NCBI GenBank assembly: GCA_021014945.1
Contig: MU266522.1
Location: 12,377 to 50,500 of the forward strand
Origin: Leucogyrophana mollusca
Lineage: Eukaryota; Basidiomycota; Agaricomycetes; Boletales
Direction of reading: 5' to 3'
Length of the DNA stretch: 38,124 bases
The position numbers and the translations under genes are program-made. Positions within the stretch are counted from its first letter, which is position 1. Every line of letters starts with the position of its first letter. Shown piece by piece: positions 20,877 through 32,694 of this stretch. The notes beneath the pieces were generated by a model. That model did not search any database and was not told where the DNA came from. It worked only from the letters and a program-made list of their open reading frames with translations.

Positions 20877-22060
20877 CTAAGCCGGCCCAGACTGCGTGAA
20901 CCAAGTAAACCACTCCTTTATCCCCCGCGCACTCTCCTCTTTCGCCCAGCCTATCTATTCATTAGCATCTACCGTCAGCGAAATATCACAGATCTAGCAC
21001 GCACGCTCATGCGGGACATCCGGATTACCCCGGACTGCAAATCCATGCTTCACGCCAGAGAACACCTGGAAGTAGTACCGGCATTTCCGCGCAACCATGA
21101 TGTCCTCTGCACGTCGACGCGATTCCGTGGGGAACGTAAAGTCGTATTCTATTTTCCCAGCCTTCTTTCAGCGCGTGCTTTAGTATCGCCAAGGCCGTCG
21201 GGACGTACCTGGGCAGGATAAGAGGAGCGGCTCTTGGAAGGGGGGAAAAGCGCGTGGTCAGTTCGTCCGCTTCAATCAAGCTGTCGACCTACTCTTCAGG
21301 TTCTCGAAGTGGCTCTCCTCGAGGTTCGCCGGGTGTGCGAGCGCCGCTACATACACGATCACACTCTACCCAAACCAGACTAGTGATAAACGCTCTCACC
21401 AGCCTCCACCACATCCGTAGCCGCCAACTCTATCGTGAACGACGCCCCGAAGCAGTATCCTAGCGGCGATGACTCAGTCCCGCGTACACACGCCCTGCCG
21501 CGCCGCTTAGTGCTCACCGACTGCGCAGTATTTCGTGCCCGCCGTGCCTGGGCGTTCGTGTGCGTGAGCGTCAGCCCGGGGCGCATAGGGTCAGCTTTAG
21601 CTCAGAGCGGGCAAAAGGGAGCACCCGCACCGTATCGAGCCTTCACTGCCTCCACCCACTTCGGGAACGCCGCGATCGCGGGGGCCCGCGCAGCTGCGAT
21701 CCAAGCGTTGCGTTCGTCGTCGGGGACGTTGTTCGGGACCGAGTCACCGAAGAAGTAGTCCGGGCCGAGGACGAGGAACCCTGCGTTTGCTCGTCAGCAC
21801 CCCACTCCACACAAAACCAACGGAGGGTCGAAAGGGAGCGCACCACACGACGCAAAGTAGTCCTGGAGAAGCTTGTTGTTGATAAAGAACGGGCCGTAGA
21901 CATCCGCGAGGAAGAGTATCACGTTCTTCGTCGGTGCGGGGGGCTCGGAGACATACGTGTTCAGCCCGCCGATCTCCTCGACCTGCCCGACGGGGGTACC
22001 GCTGTGCTTAACTCCAGTCCAGCAGCATGCGCCCGGGGCGCCGGCGAGGGTGGTGGACAT
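20877..22060 (-). CDS. Dienelactone hydrolase family protein, tandem copy A
   Basis: The minus-strand ATG at 22060 (MSTTLAGAPGACCWTG) begins an alpha/beta-hydrolase of the dienelactone hydrolase family. Visible blocks: VILFLADVYGPFFINNKLLQ; VLGPDYFFGDSVP; nucleophile elbow GYCFGASF (Cys); LAHPANLEESHFENLK; DFTFPTESRRRAEDIM; and VKHGFAVRGNPDVPHE carrying the catalytic His. It ends GIKEWFTWFTQSGPA at 20877. Exons join in phase with about seven short introns; the intron after LLSCP has an ordinary GT donor (GTACGT), unlike copies B and C. Such enzymes cleave dienelactones or related esters; the substrate here is unknown. It is the most diverged of the three tandem copies. Confidence 0.85.
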
Positions 22061-22147
22061 CACGAGAGCTGGGGGTCTTTGGTGTGGGGTGGTTGGCTGT
22101 GGGTGTGGGTGGGATCGTGGCTCTCATCAGGTAAGTGGTCTGAAGTA

Positions 22148-22155
22148 CTTATATC
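22148..22155 (-). promoter_or_regulatory. TATA-like box for hydrolase copy A
   Basis: ATATAAGT on the minus strand, roughly 90 bases before the ATG at 22060. Confidence 0.45.
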
Positions 22156-22301
22156 GAAGACGCAGGTCACAGGACCCGATCGGAGGATCTCGTGCTTCTC
22201 GTGGAAATATACACGGCAGATAACCGGGCGGCGCGAAGGGCGCTTTATTGTACAAGACGCGTGTGTGCTATGATGCTTTGCATACTTATTCCCATCCCAG
22301 C

Positions 22302-23571
22302 CTAAGAAAACCAGGTAAACCAGTCCTTGATCCCCCGCGCACTCTCCTCCTTCGCCCAGCCTGCGCAGACACGGGGTCAGCATCTAACTAGCACACACAC
22401 ATGCCACACCACGACTCAAATGCAGACAGCGGAACGCAGAATCCAGAACGAAAACCCAAAAAGCAGAACGCGGAACTCACGCTGGTGCGGGACGCTCGGG
22501 TCCCCACGAACCGCGAACCCATGCTTGACGCCGGAGAACACCTGGAAATAGTATCGCGCCTTGTTCGCGACCATGATGTCCTCCGCGCGGCGGCGCGACC
22601 GCAGGGGGAACGTGTGATCTTCCTCTGTTCCGCGCCAGTGCCAACCTCAGCTCCGCACGTCCCGTGCAATGTCAGCGGAGGGAGACTTGCCTGGGCTGGA
22701 TATGAGGAGCGGCTCTGCGGTCAGTAGGTTGTGAGCGTTTTCGCTTTGGATTTGTCTGCGGGGCACGTACGTTTCAGGGATTCAAAGTGGCTTTCGTCGA
22801 GGAAGGCGGGGTGTGCGATGGCGCCTGCGTGCGCATATACCCATGCAACACGGATCAATCAATCTGTGACTTGGGACGGCCAGGATGGGTGGGTGGAGCC
22901 TACCTGCCGCTATGGCATCCGATGCCGCCAAATCCATCACGAACGGCGCACCGAAGCAGTATCCTAGGGGGGTTACTTCCTCAATCCCAACTCCAGCGCA
23001 GCATTCAGCACACACGGGGGCGCTCACCGACAGCAAAGTACGTCGTCCCCTCCGTCCCTGCGCCGACCATCCATTCATCCACTCGTACATGCATACATGC
23101 GACAAGAAGGCAGCGCACCGTATCGCGCCTTCACGGCGTCCAGCCACTTCGGAAATGCCTCGACCGCGCGCTCCATCGCGCCCGTCACCCAGAGTTGCAA
23201 CTCGAACCCGGGCGGGTGCTGCGGGACGGCGTTGCCGAAGAAGTAGTCGGGCCCGAGGACGATGAAGCCTGTCGCTGTGTCAGCCGCGCCTCTGTGCCCC
23301 CGGGCCTATGCCTGTCTGGGTCTGTGTCTATGTCTACGCACGCACCGGAGGCGGCGAAGTAGTCCTGGAGCAGCTTGTTGTTGAGGAACAGCGCGCCATA
23401 GACGTCTGCAAGGAACAAGATCACTTTCTTCGTGCTGCTGGCGCCTGATTGAGGTAGGGATATGTAGGTGTTCATCCCCCCGAGCTCCTCGACGTGCCCA
23501 ACGGGCGTGCCGGTGTGCTTGATGCCGGTCCAGCAGCAGTCTCCTGGGGTGCCGGCGAGGGTGGAGGACAT
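22302..23571 (-). CDS. Dienelactone hydrolase family protein, tandem copy B
   Basis: The ATG at 23571 (MSSTLAGTPGDCCWTGIKHT) starts the second copy. Blocks: VILFLADVYGALFLNNKLLQ; FIVLGPDYFFGNAVPQHPPG; GYCFGAPFVMDLAASDAIAAG (split by the exon boundary) with the nucleophile Cys; IAHPAFLDESHFESLK; FPLRSRRRAEDIM; VKHGFAVRGDPSVPH with the catalytic His; and GIKDWFTWFS before the stop at 22302. The exon order equals copies A and C and the joined frame is open. The intron after LLISSP has a GC donor (CCCAG|GCAAGT). The spacer to copy A's start is only about 240 bases, so each copy carries its own promoter in a compact head-to-tail array. Confidence 0.85.
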
Positions 23572-23855
23572 TCTTTGTGTGTATGGTGTAGGTCGTGGGT
23601 CGGATGGGAGCTGGGAAGGGAAGGACGCGTGATAAGATATGGAGCAGGTCCCACTCGGGATCAGGAGGAAGAGGTCACGCGATCGCACGGGGTCTCGGAA
23701 GGCGCCTTTCACGGCGACGGAGCACCGTTGGCCCGCAATAAGGCGGGCGCATGATTTGGCCATGAAAGATACTGATACTGATACAAGGTACTCGAGGTAC
23801 ATTCCCGTTTAGCTATACTCCTACGCAAGCCGGCGAGACGTGCTCGGGTGTCCCA

Positions 23856-25054
23856 CTACGCAGGCGCGCCCGACGAAAACCAGGTAAACCACTCCTTTAT
23901 CCCCCGCGCGCTCTCCTCCTTCGCCCAGCCTGCACGCAGGATCGAACTCAGCAACTAGCACGCAGAAATGACATGACACGACAGGGGACGTACGCTCGTG
24001 GGGGATGTCCGGGTCGCCGCGGACGGCGAAGCCGTGCTTCACGCTCGAGAATACCTGGAAGTAGTACCGCGCGTGCTTGTCGACCATGATGTCCTCCGCG
24101 CGGCGGCGCGACTTTAGGGGGAACGTAAAGTCGTCCTCTAGTGGCGGTGGAGGTCAGAGTTAGCGTTTTCTCCCCTAGGCTGCAACGAACACGATACTTG
24201 CCTGCGCAGGAGAGGAGCAATGGCTCTGCAAACCGGAGTCAGTGGCGGTCAGTGGTGGTGTGGTGTCTGGCAACGTACTGGTGAGCTTCTCAAAGTGGCT
24301 CTCGTCGAGGAAAGCCGGGTGCGCGAGCGCGCCTGCGTCCCAAAGCGGATCAGCAACCCGGAGTCCAGCTACAGGCTCATTCACCCCCTACCTGCTTCTA
24401 TCTCTCCCGACGCCGCGAGGTCCATCACGAATGAGGCGCCGAAACAGTACCCTGTCAGGCATCAGCCCCACCCCACTCACCAGCGCGAACTCTGCACTGA
24501 CCCACCGCGGTGTACTTAGCATCGGCCCCTGGATGCATGGCCTCGCTCAGACGTGGGGTAACGGCTAGCTGAAGCGGGCGTGACACGCACCGTACCGCGT
24601 CTTGACGGCTGCGAACCACGCCGGGAACGCGTCTATCGCAGGCTGGCGCGCGGCCGTAACCCAGATCTGCCTATCGAAGCCCGGGGGGTGGTTCGGGACG
24701 CCATTGCCGAAGAAATAGTCCGGGCCCACGACGATGAAGCCTGTCAGCGTCACCCGGTGCGTTCATGCGTGTGTGCGTCGCTTATCAGCCCACCCGAACC
24801 TCGCAGCACGGGACGCGCGCACCTGCAGCGGCGAAGTAGTCCTGGAGCAGCTGGTTGTTGATGAAGAGGGGGCCGTAGACGTCTGCGAGGAAGAGGATGA
24901 CTTTCTTGGGCGCGCTGGCGGGCTGTGGGGTGGGGGGCTCGGAGATGTAGGTGGTCAGCCCGCCTAGCTCTTCGACGCGCCCGGCGGGGGCGCCGGAGTG
25001 CTTGACGCCGCTCCAGCAGCAGCTGCTTGGTGCGCTTGCGAGGGTTGTGGACAT
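23856..25054 (-). CDS. Dienelactone hydrolase family protein, tandem copy C
   Basis: Eight exons were worked out: 25054-24823, 24740-24591, 24528-24502, 24451-24392, 24332-24279, 24225-24202, 24137-23994 and 23929-23856. They give an open 254-residue protein. Blocks: VILFLADVYGPLFINNQLLQ; VVGPDYFFGNGVPNHPPG; GYCFGASFVMDLAAS (nucleophile Cys codon 24446-24444); LAHPAFLDESHFEKL; DDFTFPLKSRRRAEDIM; VKHGFAVRGDPDIPHE with the catalytic His; and GIKEWFTWFSSGAPA. The sixth intron starts GCAAGT (GC-AG), as in copy B; exon 3 is only 27 nt. A TATA box lies upstream. Cytosolic location is inferred from the lack of a signal peptide. Confidence 0.88.
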
Positions 25055-25118
25055 GGTGTTGCTGGTGGTGATAATAGGGAGCTGCTAGAATCTCTCGATG
25101 GGTGCAGAGCTGCGAACT

Positions 25119-25127
25119 GTTATATAG
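25119..25127 (-). promoter_or_regulatory. TATA box for hydrolase copy C
   Basis: CTATATAAC on the minus strand, about 65 bases before the ATG at 25054, a typical spacing for a fungal core promoter. Confidence 0.55.
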
Positions 25128-26136
25128 ATGGTGCTAACCACGGAACCGCACCCACCAGCTGATAGGCAGAACGGGTGGGGTCACCGATGGCGCCTTCAGG
25201 GTGCACGTCACCAGACCTGTTCGTAGAACAAAATTGGCATCGAGACAGGCTTCGGCGTGGAAACTGCGGGCTTTCGGAGGGCCGAGATGTATGTATTGGG
25301 GAAGCAGAGTCTTCGAACTGTGAGAAAGACCGAATTTGGAGGGCGCAAATCGCTGATGTCGGCTCATGGACCATGGTGTGGAGTTTGTGTTTGGCCAAAC
25401 TGGGACCCTCGTTGGCTCAGGCACCGAAACCAATGACAAAGGAAGTAGCAATGAAAAGCCACGAATCAAACAGATAAGTATTCGAGGTGGTAGAGCGGAA
25501 ATGCGACGTACACTTGGCGCATCCGCGCCCACTGTATTTCGTCGATGCACCTGCTTTTATATGCCCCCTCAGTTATGGCCCGCAAGACGACTGCAATCCG
25601 AGCGTCAGCAGTTTGCCAGCCGAATGGCATCTCGAGTGGCAAGTTTCACGGGGGAATGTCCCCCCGAGGAGGAAGTAGCCCCAGATAGTACTTTGAGAGG
25701 TATTGTGGCCAGCTCTCGACGTCGTCGACCGGTAGACATGCAGTAATCCTGCCGAAAGCATCTCGTGATATGGGAGGAGTGGTTTCCGCTCCACAAAGGA
25801 GCGCGGAGGTATCGTCTCAGAGTTGTTTCACGTGGGAATGACGGATAGTGGCCGAGGCGGAGCATTCGACGAAGACATGCCATGGAACCTATGAGGCTTG
25901 CTGGGGTGGTATCGAGTCGGCTAAGGCATTATATATCATGTATTCATTTACAGTGCGTTGCATAAAAAATTTCAGTCGCGCAAGCACAGGTGCGCGAATA
26001 TATGGAGTACTAGGGCATATTAAAAGAGCTCAGCACACGACCTAAAGTAGGAAGCAAAAACAAGACATCGACACGTTAGCTCCTGGAAACTACGGACATC
26101 ACGAGGAAGAGAAGGTAGATCACACAAGCGCACTTT
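25128..26136. other. No gene recognised
   Basis: Overlapping ORFs of up to about 138 codons on both strands without motifs. It includes the upstream region of hydrolase C and the 3' flank of the GTPase pair; 25925-26010 is AT-rich. Confidence 0.5.
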
Positions 26137-26927
26137 TCAACCGTTCCACTGCATGCAGCGGGTCGCTATGGGTGCGGAAGGTGGGGTCTTTCGAGGGAGT
26201 CGCGTCATGACCTGTACTAGCTCCTGTTCAAGCAGGGAACTGTCAACTGATTCTTGTTGCAGGACAAGGTCGATGATTTCCCAGGCGGATTCCCGTGTAT
26301 CCGTAAATCGAGTCGTCTGCATTCTTTGGAGGAGTAAATCCTTCCAATACGTCTCGGTGAGCTGGCTTTCGTAGCGTTGTCCCACGTCCGACAGAACTTC
26401 GCTCCATTTTGTCGTCGCCAGAACGATGTTCCGGAGCACGCCAGCCTGAGGGCGGAACTTCATAGGTGTAACGACCGCCGGAGAGAGATCAATCCGGGTC
26501 TGCGTGATCTCGTGCGGATATATGAAGCCAACAAGTTTCGTCCCCTGTGGTCTGTTGGCGACTTAGATGGATGAGGTGAACGTCAGCGTGGGGATGTGCT
26601 TACCGGTGCTCGAGCCATTCGATCATGCGCTTCAGCGTGTCTGCGTCATCCCGGGTTGACGAGTCATTAAAACCTGGGGTATCAACCGGGACAACGGGGC
26701 AAGTAGGGTCGTCCGGGTGCAGGACCTTGGAATCCGAAACGCGTGACGTGCAAGAAAATATGCCGCTGTCAACTTTCGTCACACATCCCCCAGCCACCGC
26801 ATTGATAAACTAGCATCAAGAGTCAGCTGGAAAAAAGGTGTGAAGGCGTAGCTTACTGTGCTCTTTCCCGCTCCAGTCTAACCCAGTAGCCTTGGGAATC
26901 AACAAGAAGGAAAACGCACAAAATCAC
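26137..26927 (-). pseudogene. P-loop GTPase, second tandem copy with stop in P-loop
   Basis: On the minus strand the P-loop reads G-stop-TGAGKST: a TAG at 26880-26878 stands where the first copy has Glu (GETGVGKST). Everything after it is in frame across three exons: FINAVAGG, CTSRVSDSKVLHPDDP, the G3 motif VDTPGFNDS, DADTLKRMIEWLEHR, KLVGFIYPHEITQ, the G4-like block NIVLATTKWSEV, a helical tail, and a stop at 26137. No separate N-terminus exists; the sequence before the P-loop runs on from the tail of the first copy, and the 5' intron present in copy 1 (50 nt) is cut to about 29 nt here. It could be a dead copy, or the second domain of a fused protein if unusual splicing skips the TAG. The family resembles small fungal AIG1/GIMAP-like G proteins. 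Confidence 0.7.
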
Positions 26928-27749
26928 GGGCTTCGCTTTCTCCGGCAGGATGAGGTCGATCACAGCCCATGCAGATGCGTGGTGGTCACGAAACTGAACC
27001 ATTCGTGCTCCCTGATCGATAGCATCCCTCCACGAGTTAGCAGACAATAGCTCCTCGTGGTCCCTACAACTCTCCTCCGCCCCGCAACCCCATTCGTGGT
27101 CGCGAGAATTAAACTCTGTGTACCGTTGAAGCAGGACAATTTCTTCAGCTTCGCGAGCATATTTCTGAGAGGTGTTCCCACTACACTATCTTGAGACACA
27201 TCTTGCGGATAGATAAAGCCAGAAATTTTTGTACTTTCGCTGTAGCTGTCATGCGTGGCGTCAGATTGAAAGATGTGAACGAGTCAAACCCACTCACGAA
27301 TTCCTTAGCCATGAAGTAAGGCGGTCAAAGATATCCAAGTCACCTGCGCCCGCCGCGTACGTATTGTTAAAACCAGGTGCATCAACAAAGACTACACGAC
27401 GAGAGGGATCATTGGGATGGGGGACGGCAATGTGTCGGATGTGCTCGGTGTAAGAATTCCAGTCATGGCCAACGGGGATTGCTGTTTTCCCGGCGGCGGC
27501 GTTGATGAACTTATTTGGAGTAAGTTCGCGATCGTTGATAATGGGCAGGGTACAGGCTTACCGTGCTTTTTCCGACTCCCGTTTCACCAATAACGCTTGA
27601 GATGGTGTTGGCAAGACTCAACTTCACGAAACAAGTAAAACGCACGGAATTACCACATCATCCGACCTGGCGTCGTGAACGACTGTATCGCTGGCACCCG
27701 ATGCTTGCTGCCCCATCTGAGTTTTCGCCCTCGATTGATTCACAGGCAT
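26928..27749 (-). CDS. P-loop GTPase, first tandem copy, likely frameshifted
   Basis: The likely start is ATG 27749 (MPVNQSRAKTQMG). SDDVVIP joins over a 50-nt intron to VIGETGVGKST (P-loop, 27588-27562). Then FINAAAGK, the G3 motif VFVDAPGFNNT, LDIFDRLTSWLR, and after another intron KISGFIYPQDVSQDSVVGT and SLILATT follow. At 27090-27095 one base appears to be missing from the expected TTKWG motif; the tail (SWRDAIDQGARMVQF, HHASAWAVIDLIL) continues in the shifted frame. Read literally, the protein ends shortly after G4 in a wrong frame. This is probably a recently damaged gene or a sequencing error. Fungal GTPases of this type have no assigned cellular role known to me. Confidence 0.65.
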
Positions 27750-27949
27750 TGTGATGACTAAAACCAAGAAAGAGCTTGTTGGAAGAGGTTTATGTAGGGG
27801 TAGGCGTCCGATATGCTCAAGTAGCGAACTCACGAGGACCGTGTGCAGCATCCAAACAGGAGGCATTTAAGGACCTATTCGGTGGCTTGCTAGCAAGATA
27901 TCAAGTCCTGGCCATAGCTACTGCCCCCCGATTTCCTGACGGCTAAGGC

Positions 27950-28140
27950 ACGTGATGTGGCCTAGCAGGCATTCACTTAACAGGAGCCAGATGATCGACA
28001 GACCACCTCATGCAATCCTGCAGCCCATGAGCCGCGAGATCCATGAGGCGCCCGAGCTTGAGGGTTGTGGCCACCAATCAACGTTGGCACTCGGCGAGGC
28101 TACGGAAAATGCCTTGTTAAAACGAGGAAGCATATTGAAA
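27950..28140. repeat. Dispersed repeat, copy 1 (second copy at 32.70 kb)
   Basis: About 190 bases (ATGTGGCCTAGC, CATTCACTT, CAGACCACCTCA, CACCAATCAACGTTGG, CTCGGCGAGGCT) match 32695-32880 in the same orientation with scattered changes. On the minus strand both copies keep a short open stretch ending HGLQDC(M/V)RWSVD and the same terminal PVK-stop. I do not recognise the parent gene. Confidence 0.75.
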
Positions 28141-29419
28141 CGCCAAAGAACATAGCTCTTCGCCTTAACCTTGACGATGTCGACCATGCCCTGATTTCTT
28201 TTGGCAATCCGCTGGGGGATTTCAATCATCCATTTCCCTGACAGATGCTCCAAATGATTGGCTTCGTGAAACAGTTCCCAATCCGAAGTCATGTCGATTC
28301 ATGGAACGGAACGTGTAGAAGTCGATGTGATACTCTCCCAGTCCGTCTGGTGGACAAGATCTGCAGGTTTTGACGAATACTGCCAAGGTCGAGGGAGTCT
28401 CGTGTCTGTGCGGGGCTCATTAGTTGGAAATGAGTGTTTTGAAGTGCAGAGGGGATAATATTTCTTGTAATAGATCGAGCAACACTTGAGATTGGTGTCA
28501 TTTTGGGTGAGTAGCAGCTCTTGTCGCTGACGATCTTTGAGAAGTACCAATATCCGAGCATGGCAGCGCCACAGCAATGCCTAGTGCGTCGAAGTGCTTG
28601 AAGATGTTATCAACAACAGGCGCTCCAAAATGCCTGGTGGTAATCCGGCAACTCCCGCTTCATACGTGATGTTCGTTCAAATGCCCTCAGTGTGCTATTC
28701 CTTACGACCGAGGTTAAGTGGCTCGTTAGCCTACCTAGATACCATTCTACTGACCTTCGTAGGACACTAATCCATTCCTATATCCAGGTACATTCACCAA
28801 TATAGTCAATTATTCACGACTGAGGGACTCATCCATTCCTGTATCGAGTTTCCATCAGAAACTTTCAAGCTTTCAAGGCCTCGAAGGTAAACGCGAAGAA
28901 ACGCAGGCCGGACATTCATGTTAGAGACTAAATCGGCTTGGAAAAGGCACCGCGGATTGGATAGGTCAAATCGGTTTCCATATGCTCTGTCCCATAATGC
29001 GATAATTCGTTCCGTCTGCTTAATTCCACGGGCGGTTATCCCTTGGATTCTTTCACGTTACTATCTCAACGCCATGGCATGGAGGATGAAATTGTGATGG
29101 AGACTCGTACGATGGCGGCGCACTCATACTTTGGCCGACAGTGACCGCAGCCGTAGATTCCGCCCGCATGGCGAGCCTCTTGCTCGGACAATCCCAAGTC
29201 CAACGATGCGACTCAGCCTAAAGTACTTCTCTATGATTTCGAGAAGATTTCCTCTGATGTCGTAGTACGACATCTATCCAAATAATTATGGACGTCCGCT
29301 CCCTCTTCGCTTCGCTTCCCACTATCGGAATGACAACCGAGGAAATCCCTGTGTACCTTGAACCGAAGTGGTTATAATCAGCACCTAGGCAAAGTTTTCT
29401 CCAGAAGTCGTGTCGCATA
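28141..29419. other. No gene recognised; P450 upstream region
   Basis: Minus-strand ORFs at 28008-28292 and 28289-28561 lack motifs and may be remains of the parent of the dispersed repeat. A pair of 16-20 base direct repeats (ATCCATTCCT with flanks) occurs at about 28765-28785 and 28828-28846. The P450 promoter must lie in the last few hundred bases; no clear TATA box was found. Confidence 0.4.
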
Positions 29420-31836
29420 ATGGCTCTCCTTCCAGTGACCGTCGAATATTGGACGCGTCCGCCTACCTTGGCTCTTGTATTCACCCGTTCGTACCAACAA
29501 ACCCACAACGTTCTTCCTACATGGCACTAATTAGCTCCAGTGTATATCGCCTACAAGATCCTCTACCGCATCATCCTATGGCCGTACTTCCTTTCCCCTC
29601 TCCGTCACCTCCCAGGCCCTCCGCTTGGAAACCCCTTCCTCGGCCAATTTCCCACCATACTAGAGGAAGAAGCTGGAGTTCCTCAGCGCAGATGGCTCCT
29701 GGAGTACGGACCCATCGTGCGCGTTGTTGGCCCCGTCGGCGTGGAGCGCCTCATCTTCATCAACCCAGAACCTCTACGCAAGATCCTCATCTCGGACTGG
29801 CTTGATTTTCCCCGCGTGCGTATGCGGTACTCCAGGTGCCTGTCCCCAGCTCTCAGCGCCTTGAGCTGACTGCCCGCTGTAGCCGGGCCTGCTGAAACGT
29901 ATGTTGGGCTTGATAACGGGCTATAGTCTAATGACAGTCACGGGAAATGAACACAAGATGATGCGCAAGGCCATGAACCCCGCGTTTTCGATACCGAATC
30001 TCATGGCTCGTGGGTCTTTTTTTTTTTACCCCACCCATGCTTCTTCCTTATTGTTATCACTTATCCCGAGTTGCAGAAACCGACATGTACTATGATATCA
30101 CTGATGGGTAGGTCCCAGCTTTTAATATCATTCGTTCCTCTTTCGACGGGACATGTTCAACCAGCTTTGTTGACGCCTTGACGTCTGCGATCGAAGCTGA
30201 AGACGTTTCGGGGAGAGGGAAGGTCTGCCTCATGTACGACCTCCGTGAGTCTCTTGAGTCCACTTTGTACTACTGGCTATGGCTGAACGACACGGACGCG
30301 TTCAAGTGAGAAATATTACCCTAGACACCATATGCGCGACCGCGTTTGGATACAAGTGCAACGCTACCAAGGACCCAAGCGACCCCCTGGCTAAGGCATA
30401 CGGCGAGCTTCTCGACTTGCAATCTGGTGCGTGATATCTGTCAGTTGTAGTGGGCGGACCCCCCAACCAACACTTGCTTCCGAGTAAAGGCCCCAATATT
30501 GCCAAGTTCTTCCTCGTGCTGGCCATTCCTGGCATGGCTACATTCCTCAGTTCCGAACAGGTCTATCGCCTTCGTCATTGGTTCCACGTGAATAGTGCCC
30601 TCGGTAAGATCGTCGCCATCCTCGCCGCGAGAAATCAGAATCATGACTTTGACTTCCACGCGATAGCCCCTATTGGCATCACCATCGACGCCGTGCGTCG
30701 CATCAAGGCCATCGCGCAGGACATCCTTGCTGAGCGGATAGCAGAGCTGGACGCAGCAGACTCCACTCCTGCGCCAAAACGGAGGGACATCATGTCCCTA
30801 CTTCTGCAAGCTCGATCTGCGGAGAAAGGGGAAGGGTATCAGATAAGCGATACTGATATGGTCGAACACGTCGTAAGTACGAACCTTATGCGGGCTTACT
30901 CCCCAGAGTGACGCTTTTGACAGCTGACATTCCTCGTCGCCGGCCACGAAACGACTGCGTCGGCCCTTTCGTGGACTCTCTGGCTACTCGCTAGTAACAA
31001 AGCAGCTCAAACCAAACTTCGCGAGGAAGTCACGGCGCTAGTCGCTGATAACCCCCGCCCTGACTATCGCAGCCTCAAGGACTCGCCTTTCCTTGAAGCA
31101 GTAATGTCAGTCCAGTCTTTCACTGACATTGAATGCGAGCATTGTTGATGCGTATATCCTCAGCATGGAGAGTTTGCGTCTGTTCCCGCCTGTCCCCATG
31201 ATGTTTCGCAAGGCCGCTAAAGATACGGAGATCGACGGGACGTTTGTCCCCGAGGGCACTTTGATTTATATACCTGTGCGCTCACCGTTTCGGATTGCGC
31301 TTCGTGGCCTGACCGGTGACAATCAATCCAGATACGCGTCTTCAACACGTGGAAGGAACACTGGGGAGAAGATGCTGAGGAGTACGTCGACATCTGATGA
31401 TTCTGGCCTCCTCGTGCGGGACATTCACCTAACATAACTCCAGATTTCGTCCCGAACGGTGGCACAGTCTCCCTGAGACATACAACCCCGCATTTTCGCT
31501 CCTTTCTTTCTCCGCTGGGCCCCATGGATGCATCGGGAAGACCATGGCGATGGTGGAGATGAAGGCCATCTTAGCGTACGTGCCAATCATATACATACCT
31601 TGTTTGAGCCGGTCTCATTTGTCTTACTCACAATGATGACTGTCCAATCGCAGGATCCTCATTGCGAAGTTCGAGTTTGACCTTGCGTACCCTGGCCAAG
31701 TGGCCAAGCCCCGGGCCGGCGTTACGATGAGTTCGTCTGTTTATTAAACCCATCCTCCGCTCCCCCTGCTGATGAACGGATTTTCATAGAGCCGTCTGAC
31801 TGCTTGCCACTTCGTGTCACAAAGGTCATTAAGTGA
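29420..31836 (+). CDS. Cytochrome P450 monooxygenase, intact
   Basis: Thirteen exons, all phase-checked: 29420-29486, 29541-29815, 29883-30009, 30077-30107, 30165-30244, 30307-30426, 30490-30872, 30924-31105, 31164-31275, 31332-31381, 31444-31575, 31654-31730, 31790-31836. They encode 560 residues. The N-terminus is hydrophobic, as expected for an ER membrane anchor, followed by the proline hinge LPGPPLGNP. The oxygen-binding I-helix is LVAGHETTASALSW, the K-helix ExxR is ESLR, the region before the loop is FRPERW, and the heme loop is FSAGPHGCIG (Cys codon 31529-31531). Other blocks include MRKAMNPAFSIPNLMA and TLDTICATAFGYKC, common in Agaricomycete P450s. Substrate unknown. Part of this gene is duplicated in inverted orientation at 10.7-11.4 kb. 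Confidence 0.92.
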
Positions 31837-32694
31837 CACTCACTGTATGATGCGTACCCGTTTACATTCCGAGATGTGGCCGTGCATCTCTGTTGTGGAA
31901 CAAGCTGTTGCGTCGTAATCGATAGATATCTTGACGGAAGCCCTGGCTGACACGCGTATTACGGTCTTTGATTGAGGGGACAAGAGACGCGCTTTAAGGG
32001 ACACAGACAAGACTTGGCGACTACAGACACCTCTCCCAAGAGACCGCCACGAGTACTGCGCTTGAAAAAACGATCATCAGAGTTTGTCTCAGAGGGAAGA
32101 AGGTTAGGTAGTTACTTTCCCGGGCTCACCAGACAAACGCAGAACAACCCACGATATGATGATCAGGGGTACGTGCTCAATCGCGTTTTGGTGGACACCT
32201 GGAGAACCAATCAGTTATCGGGGAAGCATGTTCCGTTGGGCAGACTCACGTTGTGCACAGTGGAAGCGGAGGGCCCCTTCGATGCCTTGAATTCTACTTT
32301 ATCAACGTAAACTGCATGCCATCGTCAGATATCTTGTTTGGATTGATCAAACGAATCTGTGGGGGGCGATTGCCGGGTTCCGCTTGTTTTCTAAGTAGGG
32401 TCTAATGTTTGCTGAATGTCAATCCTTGTATCTTCATCGGGTGACCCCGACTCCATGTGCGTTTGTGTCGGCACCCGCGTACTACTTTGTAATAAATACT
32501 AAGTCGTATGAATTTCGAGTTCGTGGTTGCACTCCATGCCTGATCACTTCCTGGCGATTCCTGGTGGTCATCACGTGATGTGCGTTGTTCAGTTTTGAGC
32601 TCTTCTCGTCCTCTTTACCTATCCTCGATCATGACTTGAATCATCCAGTGGGCCCACGAGTCTTGCTAAGGAGATACCAAATTGGCCAAAGCAC
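31837..32694. other. P450 3' flank, no gene recognised
   Basis: Bases 32044-32130 (GCCACGAGTACTGCGCTTG to CCCGGG) match the inverted scar at 10698-10773, so the duplicated segment reached beyond the gene's stop. Otherwise only short ORFs. Confidence 0.6.
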
